Of a stretch of 64,000 nucleotides of DNA, positions 18,301 through 26,198 are shown piece after piece. The position numbers were made by a program, and so were the translations under genes. The stretch lies in the NCBI RefSeq assembly GCF_029222925.1, contig NZ_JARHUI010000003.1:1-64000 (forward strand). The letters are read 5' to 3'. This DNA comes from Algoriphagus sp. CAU 1675. GTDB lineage: Bacteria; Bacteroidota; Bacteroidia; Cytophagales; Cyclobacteriaceae. Under the pieces are notes generated by a model. It saw only the letters and a list, made by a program, of their open reading frames with translations. It did not search any database and was not told where the DNA came from. The first letter of the stretch is position 1, and every line of letters starts with the position of its first letter.

Positions 18301-19200
18301 TACTTCAGCGCCATCCTTATCCAAGGCACCTCTCCGGTTGGCAGGTCCAAGATTGACCCGGGCGATGTCCTTGATTCGAATCGGAACATTGTCTGTAACC
18401 GTAACCACAGCTTCTTCCAGATCCTGCAGGCTTTTGATGTACCCCAAACCACGAACCAGGTATTCAGCTTGATTGATCTCTACCGTTTTTGCACCTACGT
18501 CCCGGTTGGATTGCTGCACTGCCATCATGACCATCTTGAGAGGGATGTTGTAGGATTTGAGGGCATCTGGATCCACATCGATCTGATATTCCTGAACAAA
18601 GCCTCCAATGGATGCCACTTCCGAAACTCCTTCCACCGCATTTAGGGCATATTTGATGTAGAAATCCTGGACAGAGCGGATTTCATGCAAATCCCAGCCT
18701 CCGGTTGGATTGCCGTCTTGGTCCCTGCCTTCCACGGTATACCAAAATACCTGACCCAAGGCTGTGGCATCCGGACCCAGGGAAGGTTTTACTTCCTGGG
18801 GAAGGAGTCCCGAAGGAATGGAATTGATCTTTTCCAGAATTCTGGATCGGGACCAATAAAATTCAACATCCTCATCGAAGATGATGTAAATGCTGGAAAA
18901 GCCGAAAATAGAAGTGCTTCTAATGGATTTTACTCCGGGAATTCCAAGCAAATAGGTGGTCAGAGGATAGGAAATCTGATCCTCAATGTCCTGAGGCGAA
19001 CGCCCAGGCCAGGGAGTGAATACAATCTGCTGGTTTTCCCCGATGTCAGGAATAGCATCCACGGGAACGGGGTCGGAGGGAAGTGCGGATATTTTCCATC
19101 CAAAGGGAGCAGTTATGACTCCCCATGAGACCAATCCCAGGAGAAGAATAACAGTGACCAGTTTGTTTTCTAAGAAATACTTAATGATTCGATTGAGCAT
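15376..19200 (-). CDS. cusA: CusA-type Cu/Ag RND efflux pump
   Basis: A 1274-residue heavy-metal RND permease, the proton-driven inner-membrane part of the Cus complex. The helix-4 motif GIAIAIGTMVDLGIILSEN is the version with AIAIGxMVD seen in the Cu(I)/Ag(I) group (HME4) rather than the Zn/Co/Cd group, so monovalent export is the best call. It is about 230 residues longer than E. coli CusA because of an extra hydrophobic segment around residues 525-650 that adds several helices. A long insert of this kind is common in Bacteroidota members. The periplasmic porter domains carry Met-rich parts (FLLMPTSMPHSGM). First structural gene after the HYC_CC_PP gene. Confidence 0.93.
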   Translation of the reverse strand: MLNRIIKYFLENKLVTVILLLGLVSWGVITAPFGWKISALPSDPVPVDAIPDIGENQQIVFTPWPGRSPQDIEDQISYPLTTYLLGIPGVKSIRSTSIFGFSSIYIIFDEDVEFYWSRSRILEKINSIPSGLLPQEVKPSLGPDATALGQVFWYTVEGRDQDGNPTGGWDLHEIRSVQDFYIKYALNAVEGVSEVASIGGFVQEYQIDVDPDALKSYNIPLKMVMMAVQQSNRDVGAKTVEINQAEYLVRGLGYIKSLQDLEEAVVTVTDNVPIRIKDIARVNLGPANRRGALDKDGAEVVGGVVVARYGSNPMQVINQVKEKINEISPGLPSKTLADGRVSKLTLVPFYDRSILIQETLGTLEEALSLEILITILVVIVMVYNIRASILISSLLPIAVLMVFIAMRNFGVDANIVALSGIAIAIGTMVDLGIILSENIIKSLDEAPPGQKLLDTIYKASSEVSSAILTAVSTTIVSFIPVFTLQAAEGKLFGPLAFTKTFALVAALIVSLFILPTLAHWFFGFKIKNEKTRILGNLGLIVLGLLSLLNGYQWAGAMLVVLAGISVLKIYLQKKSFEPKGPQKWVLDNAELILILAGTTWLLAEYWLPLGPSRSLISNFLFVALMIGIILGAFLFLEKYYKWILHWCLEHKKTFLSIPTFLILVATFIWFGFSTVFGFIPKGFDLLGWNIRTTKVWSGLSHTFPGMGEEFMPPLDEGSFLLMPTSMPHSGMEFNRETLAKLDMLLTSIPEVELTVGKLGRAESALDPAPISMFENVINYKSEYILNEKGHRMRFKTDKEGNLVLKSGSSISQEEALQKGITKADLLPDDGGSYFRNWRNTIHSPDDIWDEIVQVTQIPGVTSAPKLQPIETRLVMLQTGMRAPMGIKVYGPDLNTIEEFGLQLEEILKEVPSVKAEAAFADRIVGKPYLQLNINRREIARYGLSIEDVQQVIETAIGGMNITTTVEGRERYPVRVRYPRELRDDPESLGEILVSTASGTQIPLSQLVEFDYVRGPQAIKSEDTFLVGYVLFDKREGYSEVRVVEDARNTIQSKIDSGELTVPAGINFKFSGSYENQIRAEKRLSIIVPLVLALVFLILYFQFRSVSTSLMVFSGIAMAFAGGFLMLWLYGQSWFADFSLFGTNLRDLFSMKTINLSVAVWVGFIALFGIATDDGVLMATYLDQSFKKNKTDNLQGIKTAVIEAGMRRIKPAIMTSATTIIALLPILSSTGRGSDIMIPMAIPAFGGMLVASITYFIVPVLYCIREEYQFKKNNK

Positions 19201-19283
19201 AAATCAAAGGGTTAAGTGCAATGAGTTGTGCCAAAGGATTTTGGCAAAAGGAATGCATGCAGGTCAAACCTGCCACCCGGGAT

Positions 19284-19697
19284 TTAGATCAAGAAAGATT
19301 GATACAGCACCTGAAGGTTCTGCTCAATAGGGGGAGGGGAATAAGTGGGGAATTGGGTTTTTTCGGAAAAAATAGGTTTGATTCCGAAAACAAATACCTG
19401 TACGAAGGCAACTGCGAAATCCAGAGAGAAGTTGATGTCTATCTTTTTCAGTTGGACTTCGTCATCCACCTGCAAATGGGTGGTGACGTTTTCGCAGCAG
19501 GATTTGGGGTCTTGTTGATTATCGTCTTGGTTTTCACTGTGGTCCATGGGCATTTCCATTCCACAGTCCACGTGTTTTTCCCCAAAACCGATTTCGGATT
19601 TCATTTCCATACCCATGCAAAAATGGGTCGTCTTCGCCATCCCGACGGATGAGAAGAAAACCAACAGGGCTAGTATTATAGAAACTGATGCCTTCAT
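19284..19697 (-). CDS. HYC_CC_PP family exported protein
   Basis: A 137-residue small exported protein. After a signal peptide (about 1-21) it shows His-Phe-Cys (residues 25-27), a Met/His/Asp-rich loop (CMGMEMK, CGMEMPMDHSEN), a Cys pair C67-C68 and a PPP near the C-terminus. That order (H-x-C, CC, PP) defines a small Bacteroidota family seen at the head of metal-efflux operons. The Met, His and Cys content suggests a periplasmic Cu(I)/Ag(I)-binding factor. It lies 83 bp upstream of cusA on the same strand and probably starts the operon. Function beyond metal binding is inference. Confidence 0.8.
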   Translation of the reverse strand: MKASVSIILALLVFFSSVGMAKTTHFCMGMEMKSEIGFGEKHVDCGMEMPMDHSENQDDNQQDPKSCCENVTTHLQVDDEVQLKKIDINFSLDFAVAFVQVFVFGIKPIFSEKTQFPTYSPPPIEQNLQVLYQSFLI

Positions 19698-19800
19698 CGA
19701 TTCGAAAATACGGAATTTAATTTGGGAAGTTCAAATTTTAATGTTTCAGGACTTGATTTACAGTTCGTTGTATTTAAATTTTGGAAATGATTTTTTGTTT

Positions 19801-20262
19801 ATGGCTAATACTTTTACTCAAATTCATATTCAAGTTGTATTTGCAACTCAATTCCGAAAAGCTCAAATCAGTCCACTTTGGGAATCCCGCTTGTACGAGT
19901 ATATCATTGGTATTTTTAATTTCTATGGACATAGAGTTTTGTCAATAAATGGAATGCCAGATCATATTCATATTCTATTCGGGTTTAATCCGGATCAATC
20001 GCTTAGTGACTTGATTCAAAAGGTGAAAGCATCAAGTTCAAAATGGATCAATGAAGAAAAGCTTTCTCCTAGCAAATTTTCCTGGCAAGCAGGATTTGGA
20101 GCATTTTCCTACACCAAATCGGATGTGCCCAAGGTGATTCAATACATTCAAAATCAAAAAGAACATCATCAGAAGAAGACTTTTTTGGAAGAGTACAAGA
20201 AGATTTTGAAGGACCTGGAGATTGAATTTGACCCTAGATACATTTTTAAGGATTTGATTTAG
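19801..20262 (+). CDS. REP-associated tyrosine transposase (RAYT, IS200/IS605-like Y1 family)
   Basis: A 153-residue Y1 HUH transposase, taken from the ATG at 19801 because MANTFTQIHIQVVFATQFRK matches the family N-terminus. The metal-binding HUH motif is H55-I-H57 in GMPDHIHILFGF. The catalytic tyrosine is Y115 in KVIQYIQNQKEHHQKK, preceded by FGAFSYTKSDV. No TnpB is present. Eight bases after its stop codon a 1-kb array of short hairpins begins, the arrangement expected for a domesticated RAYT acting on REP-like palindromes rather than for a simple IS200. It splits the copper region between the Cus operon and copZ-copA. Confidence 0.88.
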   Translation: MANTFTQIHIQVVFATQFRKAQISPLWESRLYEYIIGIFNFYGHRVLSINGMPDHIHILFGFNPDQSLSDLIQKVKASSSKWINEEKLSPSKFSWQAGFGAFSYTKSDVPKVIQYIQNQKEHHQKKTFLEEYKKILKDLEIEFDPRYIFKDLI

Positions 20263-20269
20263 GTATCGT

Positions 20270-21281
20270 CCCTACGGGACTTCCTCAACATCATTATTTT
20301 TTTCTATCGTCTCTCTGGTACTACCAAGCTTACGTCCCTACGGGACTACTGCCAATTTTACGTTCCTCTTGGATTTTCAGAGGACCAAAGTGCCTTTAGG
20401 CACGATAGTTCTGTAGCTCGTTAGGCACGGTAGTTCAGTAGCCCTTTGGGCAAGGGGGTTGAAAATATGATTGAAGGTTTCCGGAAAATGCCGTAGGCAT
20501 GATACCGTTTTATTTAATCTTCGCTATAAACCCAGGCCCTATGGATTTGCAAATCATTTGCCCTACGGATTCCTAATCTAACGTCCTTCTGGGACTACCA
20601 AGCTTACGTCCCTACGGGACTACTGCCAATTTTACGTTCCTCTTGGATTTTCAGAGGACCAAAGTGCCTTTAGGCACGATAGTTTTGTAGCCTTTTAGGC
20701 AAAAGGGTTGAAAATATGATTGAAGGTTTCCGGAAAATGCCGTAGGCATGATACCGTTTTATTTAATCTTCGCTATAAATCCAGGCCCTATGGATCTGCA
20801 AATCATTTGCCCTACGGATTCCTAACCTAACGTCCCTCTGGGACTACCAAACTGGTGTCCCTCTGGGACTACCAAGCTTACGTCCCTACGGGACTGCCAA
20901 TTTTACGTTCCTCTTGGATTTTCAGGGGACCAAAGTGCCTTTAGGCACGTTAGTTCTGTAGCCTTTTAGGCAAAAGGGTTGAAAATATGATTGAAGGTTT
21001 CCGGAAAATGCCGTAGGCATGATACCGTTTTATTTAATCTTCGCTATAAACCCAGGCTCTATGGATCTGCAAATCATTTGCCCTACGGATTCCTAACCTA
21101 ACGTCCCTCTGGGACTACCAAGCTTACGTCCCTACGGGACTGCCAATTTTACGTTCCTCTTGGATTTTCAGGGGGCCAAAGTGCCTTTAGGCACGTTAGT
21201 TCTGTAGCCTTTTAGGCAAAAGGGTTGAAAATATGATTGAAGGTTTCCGGAAAATGCCGTAGGCATGATACCGTTTTATTT
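20270..21281. repeat. Array of four RAYT-associated hairpin-rich repeat units
   Basis: Four head-to-tail copies of a unit that begins CTACCAAGCTTACGTCCC at 20321, 20595, 20869 and 21115 (spacings 274, 274 and 246 bp). Each holds short hairpins with 3-5 base loops: GTCCC-TAC-GGGAC, GTGCC-TTTA-GGCAC, TGCC-GTA-GGCA, GTCCC-TCT-GGGAC, plus a near-palindrome around TTTGCAAATC. Units end in GATACCGTTTTATTT. Copy 3 has an extra GTCCCTCTGGGAC hairpin. The last unit runs into the stop codon of copZ. The copies are nearly identical, so the expansion is recent. No gene is seen in it. Confidence 0.9.
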
Positions 21282-21485
21282 CGGATTCGCGATAAATCCG
21301 GCCTTGAGCACCGCTTTTTTGATGTCTTCTGGTTCCAGGTTTTCGGTGTTTACAGTAAGGGTTCTGTCCGGATCCTGAAGATCCACCTCCCAGGATTCAA
21401 TATCCGATTGCTCATTGAGCTTGGGAGTGACCTTGGCCAGGCAGTTGCCGCAGTTGATGTTGGTTTTGAATTTTAGCGTTTTCAT
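21276..21485 (-). CDS. copZ: CopZ-like heavy-metal-associated (HMA) copper chaperone
   Basis: A 69-residue HMA-domain protein. The metal site is C12-G-N-C15 in NINCGNCLAKVTP, followed by the usual beta-alpha-beta layout and KKAVLKAGFIA near the end. The GNC form rather than the MTCxxC form is common in Bacteroidota copper chaperones. It would hand Cu(I) to CopA, but it is encoded downstream of copA (gap 32 bp) on the same strand. Its last codon and stop lie in the final bases of the hairpin array, so the array abuts or has slightly altered the 3' end of the gene. Confidence 0.85.
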   Translation of the reverse strand: MKTLKFKTNINCGNCLAKVTPKLNEQSDIESWEVDLQDPDRTLTVNTENLEPEDIKKAVLKAGFIANPK

Positions 21486-21517
21486 TGTGTTAAATTAATA
21501 TTTGGAAGGTTCTGTTT

Positions 21518-23785
21518 TTATAGTTTTCGTGATTTAAGTCTAAGGCTGTTCATGACCACAGAGACCGAACTGAATGCCATTGCCGCACCTGCAATCATGG
21601 GATCCAGGAGGAACCCATTGATTGGATAAAGTATCCCTGCTGCAATGGGAATCCCGATCAAATTGTAAATAAAGGCCCAAAACAGGTTTTGTTTGATCCC
21701 ATTTACCGTCAGGTGGGACAAATGGAAAGCCTGGGGGATTTTCTCCAAATCGGAAGTGATCAGGGTGATTTTTGCCACATCCATGGCGATATCCGATCCA
21801 TGCCCCATGGCAATGCTGACATCCGCCTGAGCCAAAGCTTCAGAATCGTTGATTCCGTCCCCAACCATGGCGACTACTTTGCCTTTTTCCTGAAGCTTTT
21901 TGACAAACTCGGACTTATCGGAAGGCATCACTTCTGCCTGAAATTCCTTGACTCCAACTTCCTTGGCTACGGCTGAGGCTGTTTGCTGATTGTCTCCCGT
22001 CAACATATACACTTCCACCCCGGATTTTTGGAGTTTGGAAATCGCAGACTTTGAACTGGGTTTAATCTGATCCTGAATGCCCAAGATAGCCAAGGCTTGG
22101 TTCTGATCGGCAAACCAAATCACCGTCTGTGCCTGTTCTGTCCAGGTTTTTGCAGTGTCTTTCAAATCAGCAGGAATGGAAATCCCGTTCTCCTGAAGCA
22201 ATTTGAGATTCCCTGCAAAATAACTTTTACCCTCTTTTTCTCCTTTCACCCCTCGGGCCGTGATGCTTTCGAAATGATCCAGGCCAGCTGCTTCCACCTG
22301 TTCCTTTTTCAAATACTTCACAACCGCCTCAGCCAGTGGATGTTCGGATTTGCTTTCCAAAGCCAGTAATATTTTTTCGAAATCAGAAAGATTGCCACGC
22401 TCCTCCGTCGCTCGCAATGACGACTCAACATTGCCCACTGCCCACTGTATACTGCTCACAGTCGGCTTTCCTTCGGTAATCGTCCCCGTTTTATCCAGAA
22501 TGATGGCATTGACCTTGTGTCCCAATTCCAGACTTTCTGCATCCCGGATCAGGATGTTGTTCTCAGCCCCTTTGCCCACGCCCACCATAATGGCTGTAGG
22601 CGTAGCCAAACCCAGGGCACAGGGGCAGGCGATGACCAAAACCGAAACGGCAGCCAATAAGGCATGAGAAAACGCATTTTCACCTCCATACATCATCCAA
22701 ATGCCAAAAGTCACTATGGCTATACCCATCACGACCGGAACAAAAATCCCGGCAATTTTATCCACCAGCTTCTGCACGGGTGCCTTGCTTCCCTGAGCTT
22801 CCTGCACCCGTTGGATGATCTGGGAAAGTAGGGTAGAAGCTCCCACTTTTTCAGCTTGGATTTCCAGACTGCCTTTTTGATTGATGGTTCCTGCAAAAAC
22901 CGCATCCCCGGATTTCTTTTCCACAGGGACAGGCTCTCCGCTGATCATGCTCTCGTCCAGATAGGAACTGCCTTCCAGGACTTTTCCGTCCACCGGAATT
23001 TTCTCTCCCGGTTTGATCCGGATTCTATCCCCAACCTGTACTTCTTCGATTTTGATCTCCCGGTCTTTGCCGTCTTCGATCCTGGTCAGGGTCTTGGGTT
23101 GCAAACCCATTAGTTTTTTCAGGGCAGTACCGGTTTGCGATTTGGCTTTTTCTTCCAGCATTTTTCCGAAGGAAATAAAGACAATAATCACTGTGGCTGC
23201 CTCAAAGTACACATGGGGGTGAATGCCCCGCTGATGCCAAAACTCCGGGAAAACCGTATTGAAAACCGAGAAAATAAAGGCAATTCCGGTGCTCAGTGCC
23301 ACCAGCGTATCCATATTGGCTTTGCCGTGCCGGGCCTGCTTCCAGGCATGGATGTAGAAGTTCCTTCCAAAGAAGAACAAAACCGGAAGGGCGAGTCCCA
23401 TGCTGATCCATTTTCCGGGTTCCCAGTCCATCAGGAACATGCCCAAAATGAAAACCGGCAAGGTCAACAAAGCTGCCCCAATGGTCTGTCTCTTTACGGC
23501 CTGGTATTTCTTTTCCTGTTCCTCCTGAACGCTTTCCTGGACATTTTTGGCACTGATCACCAATCCATAGCCTATATCCGTCAGGGCTTCGTTGAGCTTT
23601 TCGGGGCTGGTGGTCTCATCGTATTCCACCTGTACGGTATTGGTGGCAAAATTCACCGCAGCGGATTTCACCCCATCCGTGTACTGCAAAATAGTCTCCA
23701 CGCTGGAGGCACAGGCGGCACAGGTCATTCCGGTTACCGGGAAGGTTTCTTTATGGGTTTTGAGAACTTGATCAGCTGTTTCCAT
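21518..23785 (-). CDS. copA: CopA-type Cu(I)-exporting P1B ATPase
   Basis: A 755-residue P1B-1 ATPase that exports Cu(I) to the periplasm. In order: one N-terminal HMA domain (GMTCAACASSVE, C22 and C25), the actuator with SGEPVPV, the transport motif CPC in VIACPCALGLATPTA, the phosphorylation site DKTGTITEGKP, the N-domain HP in SEHPLAEAVVKYL and GDGINDSEAL. The C-terminal MNSLRL motif is present. Between DKTGT and the HP motif the spacer is about 12 residues longer than in E. coli CopA, and the extra residues are encoded by repeat-like DNA (see 22390-22459). All catalytic motifs are intact, so it should be active. Confidence 0.94.
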   Translation of the reverse strand: METADQVLKTHKETFPVTGMTCAACASSVETILQYTDGVKSAAVNFATNTVQVEYDETTSPEKLNEALTDIGYGLVISAKNVQESVQEEQEKKYQAVKRQTIGAALLTLPVFILGMFLMDWEPGKWISMGLALPVLFFFGRNFYIHAWKQARHGKANMDTLVALSTGIAFIFSVFNTVFPEFWHQRGIHPHVYFEAATVIIVFISFGKMLEEKAKSQTGTALKKLMGLQPKTLTRIEDGKDREIKIEEVQVGDRIRIKPGEKIPVDGKVLEGSSYLDESMISGEPVPVEKKSGDAVFAGTINQKGSLEIQAEKVGASTLLSQIIQRVQEAQGSKAPVQKLVDKIAGIFVPVVMGIAIVTFGIWMMYGGENAFSHALLAAVSVLVIACPCALGLATPTAIMVGVGKGAENNILIRDAESLELGHKVNAIILDKTGTITEGKPTVSSIQWAVGNVESSLRATEERGNLSDFEKILLALESKSEHPLAEAVVKYLKKEQVEAAGLDHFESITARGVKGEKEGKSYFAGNLKLLQENGISIPADLKDTAKTWTEQAQTVIWFADQNQALAILGIQDQIKPSSKSAISKLQKSGVEVYMLTGDNQQTASAVAKEVGVKEFQAEVMPSDKSEFVKKLQEKGKVVAMVGDGINDSEALAQADVSIAMGHGSDIAMDVAKITLITSDLEKIPQAFHLSHLTVNGIKQNLFWAFIYNLIGIPIAAGILYPINGFLLDPMIAGAAMAFSSVSVVMNSLRLKSRKL
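22390..22459 (-). repeat. Interspersed repeat inserted in frame in copA
   Basis: On the minus strand the segment reads CAGTGGGCAGTGGGCAAT, then GTCATTGCGAGCGACGGAGG, then AGCGTGGCAATC. The second and third parts form an imperfect palindrome with ATTGC/GCAAT ends of a kind found as dispersed non-coding repeats in many genomes (from memory). Here it is translated as QWAVGNVESSLRATEERGNL in the loop between the phosphorylation site and the nucleotide-binding domain, without breaking the frame. Confidence 0.65.
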
Positions 23786-23845
23786 GGGATAAAAGATTAC
23801 GTTACAAAATTGGGAAGTAATCAGCTGGAAAGTCTTATAGAATTA

Positions 23846-24021
23846 TGGGTAAGATTTATAAGATTTTGGATTCGGTAGACTCGGTCCAAGACTTCGTAAG
23901 GGATTTTTTTCAACGCAAAGGCGCAGAGTACGCAAAGCTTGCTCAAAGGGGAATTGCAAATCCTTCAAAAGTAAAGCCTAGCTACTCCCGACAATTGTTG
24001 GATACTGCGCTTAGTCACTCC
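23846..24021 (+). repeat. Dispersed repeat family A, copy 1
   Basis: Starts GGGTAAGATTTATAAGATTT, then CGCAAAGGCGCAGAGTACGC, AAGCTTGCTCAAAGGGGAAT, TGCAAATCC and ends CTGCGCTTAGTCACTCC. It contains a near-palindrome CGCAAAGCTTGCtC and a GGAATTGCAAATCC core. Same orientation as copies 2 and 3. Confidence 0.8.
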
Positions 24022-24150
24022 AGTTTTATAAATCAAACATATACTACACTTATTAGGGGAAGAGGCAGGGATTCCAGTCAGTAAATGTGCAGTGGCTGCT
24101 GATTTTATATAAGTTTTCTATAGCCTTTATATAATAATAAAATAAGTAAA

Positions 24151-24190
24151 ACCCTAATATACCCTAAATAAACCCTATAAAAACCCTAAG
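24151..24190. repeat. Four ACCCTA motifs phased at 10-11 bp
   Basis: ACCCTA begins at 24151, 24161, 24172 and 24183, with A/T-only bases between the copies. Spacing of about one helical turn puts the motifs on one face of the DNA. No protein or origin is known to go with it here. Confidence 0.6.
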
Positions 24191-24269
24191 TAAGCATATG
24201 CTTTTGACTGTGAGGAAATTATCCAAGGGACATTTTAGGGGAGCTCCGGAATGTAGGGGAGAATTGGGG

Positions 24270-24454
24270 TAAGATTTTAAAGATTTTGTGGATCGACATG
24301 TTTCGACAAGCTCAGCACAAGGGCTCATTAAGCAGAATTTTTCTAACCGCAAAGGCGCAGAGAACGCAAAGCTTGCGCAAAGGGAGGAATTGCAAATTCC
24401 TTTAAAAAGAAAGACGTAGCTACTTCCGGAATTTGGCTAGGACTACGCTAAGTG
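24270..24454 (+). repeat. Dispersed repeat family A, copy 2
   Basis: Starts GGGGTAAGATTTTAAAGATT, continues with ACCGCAAAGGCGCAGAGAAC, GCAAAGCTTGCGCAAAGGGA, the palindrome GGAATTGCAAATTCC, and ends GACTACGCTAAGTGGGA. It lies about 200 bp before the sulfatase start. Confidence 0.8.
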
Positions 24455-24650
24455 GGAGAGGGGAATCGTAGTGTCAACCCCCATAGTGCAGGACGGAATA
24501 TGGCGGAGTAAAACGAAAATTAAATGGCTCGGAATAGACCGTTTTTCCAAAATGATGGATTTGACTAGAGCTCCATTTTTTCGGTTAAGAACCACTGTCT
24601 CAACCGGCTTCTTATCACTAAATGAACCAGGTATCAATTCAAGTCCTACC

Positions 24651-26132
24651 ATGTTAAAAAATATGTCTAAAGATTTTAAGCTTCCACTTCTGATAGGACT
24701 AGTACTCTCAATTTGGGGATTTAAATCTATAAAGTCAGAGAACCCGTCGAGCGAGTCGACACCTCCCAACCTTATTTTCGTACTTGCCGATCAATGGAGG
24801 TCGGATGCGGTGGGTTATATGGGAAACCAAGATGTCATCACTCCAAATTTGGACAGGTTGGCACAAGAGAGCCTGGTTTTTGAAAATGCCGTGACGGTCA
24901 TGGCGGTGTGTGCACCCTGGAGGGCCAGCTTTTTAACAGGACAGTATCCCCTGACAAACGGGGTGTTTTACAATGACAAACCTCTTCCCAATGAAGCCCT
25001 GACGCTTGCTGAGATATATAAGGAAAAGGGTTACAAGACCGGATATATCGGGAAGTGGCATTTGAATGGACATGGAAGAGAAGAGCATCCATTCAGTGCA
25101 AGGGACAAGCCGGTTCCAAAAGATCGCAGACAGGGATTTGACTATTGGAAGGTAAGGGAAGTAACCCACGATTATAACAACTCCTTTTATTTTGACGAGA
25201 ATGATCAGAAACAGGTTTGGACAGGGTATGACGCCTTTTCCCAGACAGACAGTGCCATCTCCTACATCAGAAAAAACAGGGAAAATCCATTTTTGATCAT
25301 GTTGTCATGGGGACCGCCCCATAATCCTTACCATACCGCCCCTGAGGAATACAGGAAGCTCTATGACCCCGCAAAGATTACACTCAGGGAAAACGTACCG
25401 GAAGAATTCCAGGATAGTGCCAGGCAAATCATCGCCGATTATTATGCCCATATCACCGCATTGGACAAGGCTATGGGCGATCTTTTGGCAGCGGTAGAAA
25501 AGGAAGGCCTATCGGATCACACGATTATCGTTTTTACTTCAGAGCATGGGGATATGCTGTTTTCCAAGGGGGTCTTGAGAAAACAGCGTCCTTACGATGA
25601 GTCTATCAAAGTTCCGATGCTGATTCGATATCCGGAAAAACTGGCCAAGCCCCGAAAGATCAAGGGCCCCATCAACACACCGGATCTATTGCCAACTTTG
25701 CTTGGACTCAGTGGGATCAAAGTACCGAAAACCGTTGAAGGAACGGACTTTTCAAAGCCTTTGGTCGAAGGCAAGGACATTTCCAGTGAGGGAGCCCTGA
25801 TCATGTTACCCGTTCCATTTCATGAATGGCAGTTTATGAATGGAGGGAGGGAATTCCGGGGTATCAGAACAGATAGATACACCTATGTCAAAGATTTGAA
25901 GGGGCCTTGGCTTTTATATGACAATCAGGAAGATCCTTTCCAACAACAGAATCTAGTGGGTAGAGCCCAGTTCAAAAATCTTCAGGACAGGATGGAAAAG
26001 GTGCTAAAAGCCAAGCTGAGGCAAACAAAGGATGAATTTCTGCCGGCCGATGATTATATGACACAGTGGAACTACCTCTATGATAATCGAGACAGCTTAA
26101 GGAATGAGAACTATCTCCTGATCAATAGGTGA
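24651..26132 (+). CDS. Sulfatase (formylglycine-dependent, type I)
   Basis: A 493-residue exported sulfatase, taken from the ATG at 24651 because this start is followed by a hydrophobic signal or anchor (LPLLIGLVLSIWGF); the frame is open further upstream but only through repeat-like sequence. The FGly signature is C87-A-P-W-R91 in VCAPWRASFLTGQYP. Other parts are the metal-site LADQWRSDA near residue 47, TGYIGKWHLNG, SWGPPHNPYH and TSEHGDMLFSKG. It would hydrolyse sulfate esters, probably on an algal or host glycan. No SusC/D pair or anaerobic maturase is in the window. It sits between two family A repeats and looks acquired or rearranged. Confidence 0.9.
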   Translation: MLKNMSKDFKLPLLIGLVLSIWGFKSIKSENPSSESTPPNLIFVLADQWRSDAVGYMGNQDVITPNLDRLAQESLVFENAVTVMAVCAPWRASFLTGQYPLTNGVFYNDKPLPNEALTLAEIYKEKGYKTGYIGKWHLNGHGREEHPFSARDKPVPKDRRQGFDYWKVREVTHDYNNSFYFDENDQKQVWTGYDAFSQTDSAISYIRKNRENPFLIMLSWGPPHNPYHTAPEEYRKLYDPAKITLRENVPEEFQDSARQIIADYYAHITALDKAMGDLLAAVEKEGLSDHTIIVFTSEHGDMLFSKGVLRKQRPYDESIKVPMLIRYPEKLAKPRKIKGPINTPDLLPTLLGLSGIKVPKTVEGTDFSKPLVEGKDISSEGALIMLPVPFHEWQFMNGGREFRGIRTDRYTYVKDLKGPWLLYDNQEDPFQQQNLVGRAQFKNLQDRMEKVLKAKLRQTKDEFLPADDYMTQWNYLYDNRDSLRNENYLLINR

Positions 26133-26198
26133 TTCTTGGAAAAATCTCTGGAAAGGAAGGAATTGCAGATTGCTCAGTACAGGAGCTCAGCAAGTGTG

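Larger units (their letters stand above)
23786..24650. other. Gene-free stretch filled with repeat remnants
   Basis: No convincing gene in 865 bp between copA and the sulfatase. It holds two copies of a dispersed repeat (23846-24021 and 24270-24454), a REP-like string TTTCGACAAGCTCAGCAC at 24301-24318, and a phased run of ACCCTA motifs at 24151-24190. Open frames here are short and made of repeat sequence. Confidence 0.75.

Noticed and set aside
18685-19128. 147-codon frame opposite cusA
   Set aside because: It lies fully inside the well-supported cusA gene on the other strand and has a low-complexity, shadow-type composition.
19546-19800. N-terminal extension of the RAYT frame
   Set aside because: It overlaps the HYC_CC_PP gene on the other strand, and the family N-terminus begins at the ATG of 19801.
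20270-21281. CRISPR array
   Set aside because: Repeat units are about 250-275 bp and adjoin each other; there are no short unique spacers and no cas genes.
23135-23878. 247-codon frame opposite copA
   Set aside because: Antisense shadow of the conserved copA sequence; no family match or start context.
23845-24084. 79-codon gene upstream of the sulfatase
   Set aside because: Composed of dispersed repeat family A sequence.
24151-24190. Telomere-like CCCTAA repeat
   Set aside because: Spacing of 10-11 bp with A/T filler and only four copies; nothing else suggests a linear replicon end.
24471-24650. N-terminal extension of the sulfatase
   Set aside because: The first 60 codons of the long frame follow directly on a repeat and lack family resemblance; the internal start gives a signal peptide.
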